Of a stretch of DNA of 64,000 nt, positions 59,115 through 64,000 are shown piece after piece. Each line of letters starts with the position of its first letter. Positions within the stretch are counted from its first letter, which is position 1. Made by a program: the position numbers and the translations under genes. The DNA is from Erysipelotrichaceae bacterium (GTDB lineage: Bacteria; Bacillota_I; Bacilli_A; Erysipelotrichales; Erysipelotrichaceae): the NCBI GenBank assembly GCA_017431825.1, contig JAFRKI010000009.1, positions 147,671 to 211,670 of the forward strand, read 5' to 3'. A model generated the notes under the pieces. The model made no database searches, was not told the origin of the DNA, and was given only the letters and a program-made list of their open reading frames with translations.

Positions 59115-60126
59115 GCTATTTCATAAGCTTCATAACAATCCTGAATGTTCAGGAAAAGAATTAAAGACAAGAGAGTTAATCAAAGACTTCATGAATAAGA
59201 ACACTTCCATGGAATACCGTGAACTACCTGGTGGCTTTTATTATGTCTATAAATCACTTAAAGGATATAAGAATATTGCGATTAGAGCGGATTATGATGC
59301 GGTGACTGTGGATAATGATTGCGCTAAGCATTTATGTGGTCATGATGGACATAGTTCTTCGTTATGCGCCTTGGCTTTAATGTTAGAAAAGTTTGGTTCT
59401 GATAATAATGTCTATTTATTATTTCAATCAGCTGAAGAAAACGGCCAAGGAGCTAAACAATGTCTAGGAATATTCGACAATAATATTGATGAAATATATG
59501 GCCAACATAATCTACCCGGCTTCAAATTTGGCGAGGCGTACACTATTAAAGATACTTTTGCATGCACATCATGTGGCTTAATCATAAAGTTAAAAGGTAA
59601 AGGTTCTCATGCAGCATATCCAGAACTAGGCTTATCCCCAAGTAAAATTATCTATGAAACTTTATCTTTAGTTGAAAAGTATAAAACTTTAGAAAAGATG
59701 GTTACAGTAATAGGAGTTAAAATGGGTGATAAAACATTTGGGGTTATGGCTCATGATGGCGAAATCTATTTAACTTTAAGAAGTAATTCTGATTACAAAT
59801 TAAAAGAATTAGAAAAAGAAATAATTGAATATATCGATAAGACAAAAGGGGAAATAGAATTTACATACGAAGAGATAGATTACTTCCCTGCAACTATCAA
59901 TCATGAAAAAGAATATAACGAAATAATAAATAAATTAAATGCGAAAGAATTAAATGAGCCAATGCGTTGGAGTGAAGATTTTGGCTATTATCTTCAAGAA
60001 CATGAGGGAGCCTTCTTTGGCGTTGGCGCGGGTACTAATTATCCAGGTCTACACACAAGTGAATATGAATATCCAATTGAACTAATTGATATAACTGCGG
60101 AATATTTTTATAATTTAGTCAAATGA
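59095..60126 (+). CDS. M20 family amidohydrolase/peptidase
   Basis: 343 aa of the HipO/AbgB-type M20D group. Metal-binding residues are visible in HLCGHDGHSSSLCALALML (about 80-98), FQSAEENGQGAKQ (about 119-131, catalytic Glu pair) and GQHNLPGFKFGEAYTI (about 141-156). KGKGSHAAYPELGLSP lies in the dimerisation domain, and YPGLHTSEYEYP holds the last ligand. Such enzymes remove acyl or aminoacyl groups from amino acids. It overlaps the upstream gene by 20 bases and the next by four. It could act on an N-acyl amino acid made by the adjoining acetyltransferase. Confidence 0.9.
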   Translation: MEKIISELFHKLHNNPECSGKELKTRELIKDFMNKNTSMEYRELPGGFYYVYKSLKGYKNIAIRADYDAVTVDNDCAKHLCGHDGHSSSLCALALMLEKFGSDNNVYLLFQSAEENGQGAKQCLGIFDNNIDEIYGQHNLPGFKFGEAYTIKDTFACTSCGLIIKLKGKGSHAAYPELGLSPSKIIYETLSLVEKYKTLEKMVTVIGVKMGDKTFGVMAHDGEIYLTLRSNSDYKLKELEKEIIEYIDKTKGEIEFTYEEIDYFPATINHEKEYNEIINKLNAKELNEPMRWSEDFGYYLQEHEGAFFGVGAGTNYPGLHTSEYEYPIELIDITAEYFYNLVK

Positions 60127-60641
60127 ACTTTAGAATTGCGAAATTAGATGAATTAGAAAAACTATATGACTTCTATAATGAGATAATCGATCATCAAAAA
60201 TATGATGAATATAGTCCTTCTTGGACAAAGGATGTTTATCCATCGAAAGAAGACTTAAAGAAACATCTTGAAGATGATTTATTTTATGTAATGGAAGAAG
60301 AGGGCAGATATGTAGGTGCTGGATCTATTTCCTTACATGAAGATGTAAACTATTTAAATGGATCATGGAGTTTAAAACTAAAAGAAGATGAAATTGCGGT
60401 ATTACATTTATTAGTTATACATCCTGACTATCGAGGGAAGGGACTTTCTAAACAATTATTAAAATATATCATTGATGATACAAAGGGAAAAGTAAAAGCT
60501 ATTCATCTAGATGTGATAGGTGGTAATGATATGGCCGCTAGAATGTATGAAAAAGTAGGCTTTAAATCAATTGGTTTATATGAAGTCTATTATGAAGATA
60601 CAGGTAATGTAATGGTCAACTTAATGGAATATAACTATTAA
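60123..60641 (+). CDS. GNAT-family N-acetyltransferase
   Basis: 172 aa. Fold order is complete: helix 1 (RIAKLDELEKLYDFYNEIID), strand VMEEEGRYVGAGSIS, EIAVLHLLVIHPDYRGKGLSKQLLKYII (acetyl-CoA loop RGKGLS, about 112-117), and NDMAARMYEKVGFKSIGLYEVYY. The acceptor is unknown; in this cluster an amino acid or analogue is plausible. Overlap of four bases with the amidohydrolase gene and a terminator right after the stop mark the end of the operon. Confidence 0.88.
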   Translation: MNFRIAKLDELEKLYDFYNEIIDHQKYDEYSPSWTKDVYPSKEDLKKHLEDDLFYVMEEEGRYVGAGSISLHEDVNYLNGSWSLKLKEDEIAVLHLLVIHPDYRGKGLSKQLLKYIIDDTKGKVKAIHLDVIGGNDMAARMYEKVGFKSIGLYEVYYEDTGNVMVNLMEYNY

Positions 60642-60647
60642 AAAAGG

Positions 60648-60687
60648 GGCTGTTACGAAATGAAGATTTGTAACAGCCTTTATTTTG
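60648..60687 (+). terminator. Terminator of the acetyltransferase gene
   Basis: GGCTGTTAC (60648-60656) and GTAACAGCC (60670-60678) are perfect arms, followed by TTTATTTT. The left arm is part of a sequence repeated at 50372 and 60909. Confidence 0.88.
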
Positions 60688-60742
60688 GCTATTTTATAGG
60701 TTGCATTTATTGAAAAGGCCCTTTGTAATAACGAATATATAC

Positions 60743-60857
60743 TTTCCCCCTTAACAGGTATTATGGGGAAAATAACTTATGGTATTATAAAGGTGACTAG
60801 ATTAGAAACATTCTGGTATTAAATCGCTATAGGGTTGGAGTCCCGGAGCGATTTTTT
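60743..60857 (+). ncRNA. Structured intergenic stretch, possible small RNA
   Basis: TTTCCCC (60743-60749) pairs with GGGGAAA (60765-60771). A -10-like TATTATAAA follows near 60782-60790. AAATCGCT (60821-60828) pairs with AGCGATTT (60847-60854), with an inner GGG/CCC pair and a T6 tail. A promoter-like box, ~60 bases and an intrinsic terminator could make a short transcript. No gene lies in it and no RNA family is recognised. Confidence 0.3.
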
Positions 60858-60865
60858 CATTTTCA

Positions 60866-60920
60866 AATAAAAAAGAGCTTGTTACAGTAGGTTTTTAATC
60901 AGCTATTTCGTAACAGCCCC
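60866..60920 (-). terminator. Terminator overlapping the end of argS
   Basis: On the minus strand GGGGCTGTTAC (within the last codons of argS) pairs imperfectly with GTAACAAGCTC (complement of 60875-60885), followed by T6. The stop codon of argS lies in the loop. Confidence 0.7.
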
Positions 60921-63358
60921 TTTTCTTTCTTATTATTGATATCTAATATCTTGATTTGGTTATCTCCACCAAGGTTTTTAGTAATCAAGTATTTTAATTC
61001 ATTTAGCGCTGCCATGAATTCTTCAGTTCTACTTTGATCTACTAATTCGATAATCATAAAGGCATTCTTTGTCTCTTCTGTAAGCATGGTTCTTACGCCT
61101 TCTCTCCAGTTCCAGCAACGACAGATAGCACCTTTATCATCCTTGTAACAGATTTCTCCAGGGTATGGTGATTCATTTTCGTCATCGCCACCATAAGTAA
61201 TAAATTCTTCATCACCATTAGCCTTAGTTAGGCAAATGTTTCCGACAAACTTATCGATGTCTTCACCACCACAAGGAAGCGCATATTTAAGCGATATAGA
61301 GTTATAAATATCAACTAATGGATTTATATTACCAATTTGATTTCCTTTAGCTACACGCTTTAATAATGCTTCTATAGAAGATCTAGCACCTTTCTTAGTC
61401 TTGAACTTAGAGAAAGCATCGCGCCATACAGCTATAACTTTATTCTTAGAAATTTCAGCATCAGGAAGATATTTTAGGCATTCCTTTTCACCATCTCTTA
61501 ATAATGATGAATATTGATTAGAATCCTTAACGCTATTATCGATGCCTTTACATACAATAATACCAATCTTAGCATCAGGGAATAGCTCCCAGAAATCATT
61601 CTTTACTATAAACTTAGTAGTTCCATCATCTTCTTCTACTTCTTCAACAACAGAAACTTCCTTAACCGTTTCAACCCTAGTTTCTTTTACGGTTTCTTTC
61701 TTTTCTTCTTTTACCATTTCTTCAGGAGCACTTACACCTAACAGATATAAAGCATTCTTTAAAGTAATTCTAGTAGCATCCGCAAGCGCTAATCTTTCAT
61801 TTGTTAGTTCAGGATTCTTTGGATCATTAATTTTACATGCACCATAGAACGAATGGAAATAAGTCGCAAGTCTTTGAACATAGTTACAAATCTTATTTGG
61901 ACTTCTAGTAAGGGCTGCATCAGCTACAACATCTGTAAATGAAGCTATATATTTAAGTAAATCTACTTCTTTAGGATTATTTAATAAGTTGTAACTTTCT
62001 TGTTTAGTATATGGTTTACTTGCTTGTCTTAATACTGAACAAATTCTCGCATAAGCATATTGAGCATAATATACAGGATTATCATTTGATCTAGTTCTTG
62101 CTAAAGTTAAATCAAAATCTAGATGTGTATCTAAGGCCTTAGATAAGAAGAAATATCTTGCACAGTCAATACCAATATCATCACATAGTTCTCTTAAAGT
62201 AATGGCATTGCCAGTACGTTTAGACATCTTAACTTCTTGGCCATTTTCAACCATTCTTACCATTTGACATAAGTCAACTTGTAAGTTATCTCTAGGGTAA
62301 CCTAAAGCTTCCATAGCTGCCTTCATTCTAGGAATATAGCCATGATGATCAGCACCCCAAATGTTTACTAATAATTCAAAACCTCTATCATATTTATAAA
62401 TGTGGTTGGCAATATCTGGTGTCATATAAGTATAGTAACCATCAGATTTCTTTAATACTCTATCTTTATCATCACTATATTTAGTTGCTTCAAACCAGAT
62501 AGCTCCATCTTTTTCATATAAAAGACCCATTGAATTCATCTTTTCAATAGCTTTATCTACCATTCCTTGATCAACTATCCATTGTTCAGAAATCCATGAA
62601 TCGAATTCACAACCATAGTATTCAAGATCTCTTTTGATTCTATCTAATTCCTTAGCTCTACCAACTTCTTTTAACGCTAATACAGCTTCATCTTCAGGCA
62701 TCTTTAGATATTTATCGCCATCTTTTTCCTTAATCTCTTTAGCGATTCCAATGATATCAGAACCATGATAGCCATCTTCTGGTAAAGTAAAATCTAAACC
62801 AAATAGTTCTCTATATCTGCCTAATAATGATTTACCTAGGTTCATCATTTGGGCACCAGCATCGTTGATGTAGTATTCTCTTGTTGCTAGATAACCAGCA
62901 GCATTCATAATTCTTACACAAGAATCACCCCAACAAGCACCACGTGCATGGCCACAATGAAGTGGTCCAGTAGGGTTGGCACTAACGTACTCTTCAAGAA
63001 CTTTAAGGCCCTTACCGGCATCAGAATGTCCATATTCATCTCCTTTTTCAACAACGGTATTAATAATGTCGGCCATTGCATCTTTCTTAAGCCAGAAATT
63101 AATAAAACCTGGACCAGCGATATCGATACTTTGTATATTATCAAGTTGTTTTAATAGTTCTTCTTTGATTTCTAATGCGATTTCTTGAGGACGTCTCTTT
63201 AAAACCTTCGTAAGACGCATGGCAATATTTGTAGAATAATCTCCATTGCTATTATCCTTTGGAATTTCTACCATAATCATTCCATTTTCAGGAGTAATGT
63301 TGTGTTTTTCATTTACGATTTTGGTAATTGCCTCGACCAATTTTTCCTCAATATTCAT
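60899..63358 (-). CDS. argS: Arginyl-tRNA synthetase fused to a C-terminal B3/B4 tRNA-editing-like domain
   Basis: 819 aa, about 250 longer than normal ArgRS. Residues 1-~560 form the synthetase: N-terminal tRNA-binding domain, YVSANPTGPLHCGHARGACWG (HIGH-type motif, about 128-148), KMSKRTGN (KMSKS-type), and the anticodon-binding domain ending at LLGVSAPEEM. A charged linker (KEEKKETVKETRVETVKEV, about 565-585) follows. Residues ~600-805 match the B3/B4 domain known from PheRS beta and from free-standing proteins: FPDAKIGIIVCKGI, WRDAFSKF, SSIEALLKRV, INPLVDIYNSISLKYALPCGGED, YPGEICYKDDKGAICRCWNWR, TKNAFMIIE. Start ATG 63358 follows AAAGGAG. I infer proofreading of mis-charged tRNA-Arg. Confidence 0.93.
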   Translation of the reverse strand: MNIEEKLVEAITKIVNEKHNITPENGMIMVEIPKDNSNGDYSTNIAMRLTKVLKRRPQEIALEIKEELLKQLDNIQSIDIAGPGFINFWLKKDAMADIINTVVEKGDEYGHSDAGKGLKVLEEYVSANPTGPLHCGHARGACWGDSCVRIMNAAGYLATREYYINDAGAQMMNLGKSLLGRYRELFGLDFTLPEDGYHGSDIIGIAKEIKEKDGDKYLKMPEDEAVLALKEVGRAKELDRIKRDLEYYGCEFDSWISEQWIVDQGMVDKAIEKMNSMGLLYEKDGAIWFEATKYSDDKDRVLKKSDGYYTYMTPDIANHIYKYDRGFELLVNIWGADHHGYIPRMKAAMEALGYPRDNLQVDLCQMVRMVENGQEVKMSKRTGNAITLRELCDDIGIDCARYFFLSKALDTHLDFDLTLARTRSNDNPVYYAQYAYARICSVLRQASKPYTKQESYNLLNNPKEVDLLKYIASFTDVVADAALTRSPNKICNYVQRLATYFHSFYGACKINDPKNPELTNERLALADATRITLKNALYLLGVSAPEEMVKEEKKETVKETRVETVKEVSVVEEVEEDDGTTKFIVKNDFWELFPDAKIGIIVCKGIDNSVKDSNQYSSLLRDGEKECLKYLPDAEISKNKVIAVWRDAFSKFKTKKGARSSIEALLKRVAKGNQIGNINPLVDIYNSISLKYALPCGGEDIDKFVGNICLTKANGDEEFITYGGDDENESPYPGEICYKDDKGAICRCWNWREGVRTMLTEETKNAFMIIELVDQSRTEEFMAALNELKYLITKNLGGDNQIKILDINNKKEKGLLRNS

Positions 63359-63393
63359 ATAAAACTCTCCTTTATATCCTTATTATTCTAACA

Positions 63394-63440
63394 TAAATAA
63401 AAGTGACCTCCTTAATTAATTCAAATTAGGAAGTCGCTTT
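63394..63440 (-). terminator. Terminator between the Cpl-7 fragment and argS
   Basis: On the minus strand AAAGCGACTTCCTAATT pairs with AATTAAGGAGGTCACTTT with a few wobble pairs, followed by T-residues. It separates argS from the gene remnant behind it. Confidence 0.75.
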
Positions 63441-63467
63441 ATGATATGTTTGGTATTTAGTAAGTGC

Positions 63468-63839
63468 TTATTTTAATAGTTCGTTTACTTTAGCTTGAAC
63501 TTTAGAGTAGTTGTATCCAGCTTCTTCAAGTTTAGCTTTTCTTTCAGCACCATTACCCCATTTATCATTGATAACTTCTTTAGCAATCTTTTCAACGTTT
63601 TCTTCGTGTAAATAACCGATTTTCTTTAGAGGTTTAGCTTCTTCAACTTTAGCACTTAAATCAGCAGCAGCAGCTTTAACTTCTTCTTTTGCAGTTTCTA
63701 CTTTTTGAGCAACCTTTTGTTCAACTTTTACTGCTTCTACTTTTACTTCTTCAGCAGTTTTCTTAACTTCTTCAGAAGCCTTCTTTGAACCTTGTGATAA
63801 AACTTCACCTAGTTTTCCAAATAAATTAGTTTCTACTAT
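63468..63839 (-). pseudogene. C-terminal fragment of a Cpl-7-domain protein without start codon
   Basis: The minus strand encodes ~124 residues with no usable start. First comes NLFGKLGEVLSQGSKK and a Lys/Glu/Ala/Val helical repeat region (VKVEAVKVEQKVAQKVETAKEEVK). A complete Cpl-7 wall-binding repeat follows: VEKIAKEVINDKWGNGAERKAKLEEAGYNYSKVQAKVNELLK. The frame has an ATA where a start might be expected and meets a TAG shortly upstream. The 5' end coincides with the guaA-like remnant at 63829-63852, so the gene was probably cut by the recombination that created that junction. Confidence 0.7.
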
Positions 63840-63852
63840 TGAGTGGGAATAA
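63829..63852 (+). other. Second copy of the guaA 3' end, candidate att site (right)
   Basis: The plus strand reads GTT TCT ACT ATT GAG TGG GAA TAA, encoding VSTIEWE-stop, identical to the last seven residues of GMP synthase at 50136-50156. The DNA differs at wobble positions but shares TGGGAATAAT (63844-63853). No guaA body precedes it. It is best explained as an integration scar. Confidence 0.55.
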
Positions 63853-63908
63853 TCGGCAATGTCCTATTCTAACCAAAATTATCAAAAATGGTTGAAATAA
63901 AATTATCG

Positions 63909-63947
63909 TCTAGAAAGTTATAGATAAACTATCTAGAAAGTTATAGA
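63909..63947 (+). repeat. Direct repeat pair, candidate integrase arm sites
   Basis: TCTAGAAAGTTATAGA occurs at 63909-63924 and again at 63932-63947, a period of 23 bases. It lies about 60 bases from the guaA-like scar, a typical distance for arm-type sites of tyrosine recombinases. Confidence 0.45.
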
Positions 63948-63954
63948 CAATACA

Positions 63955-63985
63955 AAGACCTTGCGTATGTGTGAGGTCTTTTTGT
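63955..63985 (+). terminator. Terminator-like hairpin at the right end
   Basis: AAAGACCT and AGGTCTTT pair around a 12-base loop, with T5 following. The gene it serves is not visible. Confidence 0.65.
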
Positions 63986-64000
63986 TTATCGATGGTACCC

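Noticed and set aside
60642..60928. Inverted copies at 60642 and 60909 as insertion-sequence ends
   Set aside because: The DNA between holds no transposase, and each copy is explained as a terminator arm.
63359..63400. T-box leader before argS
   Set aside because: Only about 40 bases separate the upstream terminator from the argS start; no T-box core or antiterminator is present.

Overview
The window reads as a Bacillota chromosome, most likely an Erysipelotrichia-type gut bacterium. This placement is inferred from gene content and order: glgC/glgD/glgA/glgB, an ECF FolT transporter under a THF riboswitch, a QueH-type queuosine operon, a canonical rpsL-rpsG-fusA-tuf operon, and generally strong AGGAGG-type ribosome binding sites. 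No 16S gene is present, so the taxonomy is tentative.

Layout. (1) 1-9,335 is a defence locus: a methyltransferase-like/specificity fusion with a degraded catalytic motif, a small unknown partner, a complete type I restriction-modification system (hsdR, hsdM, hsdS with two repeated spacer regions) and a Schlafen/AlbA_2-type protein. (2) 9,400-12,860 holds proC, a YegP-type protein, a small unknown gene behind a hairpin that covers its ribosome binding site, a YcgL/RlaP nucleotidyltransferase, and a RelB antitoxin followed by a YafQ toxin gene broken by two frameshifts. (3) 12,917-50,205 is backbone with moderate GC: THF riboswitch-folT-folC-nadK; a nucleotidyltransferase and a sirtuin; an unknown tail-anchored protein with cmk and der; a large class A PBP; peptidases, exonuclease III and a HAD phosphatase leading into a glycogen operon; a PPC-domain protein with two CobW-type GTPases; a CcdA-thioredoxin fusion; the str operon; queuosine genes; a PPase-like protein; and a GMP synthase lacking its glutaminase domain. 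(4) 50,206 to the end is clearly more AT-rich and organised around arginine: two decayed double-glycine peptide genes, tRNA-Arg(ACG), tRNA-Arg(UCU), arcA-arcB-arcC-arcD-like, an AraC-type regulator with two DNA-binding domains, an AlaX-like tRNA-editing protein, an M20 amidohydrolase, a GNAT acetyltransferase, and an arginyl-tRNA synthetase fused to a B3/B4 tRNA-editing domain.

The AT-rich segment starts directly after guaA. Near 63.83-63.85 kb there is a short second copy of the guaA 3' end (encoding VSTIEWE-stop) sharing a 10-bp core with the real one. This suggests site-specific integration at the end of guaA, although no integrase lies inside the window.

Most notable observations: the ArgRS-B3/B4 fusion inside an arginine-catabolism island, which suggests proofreading against an arginine analogue such as canavanine; an in-frame TGA in the str-operon tuf gene; and a recurring promoter layout in which the -10 box lies 6-7 nt before the start codon, predicting leaderless mRNAs for about seven genes. 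Several lesions (tuf, yafQ, both small peptide genes) could be real decay or assembly error, and read-level checks would decide.
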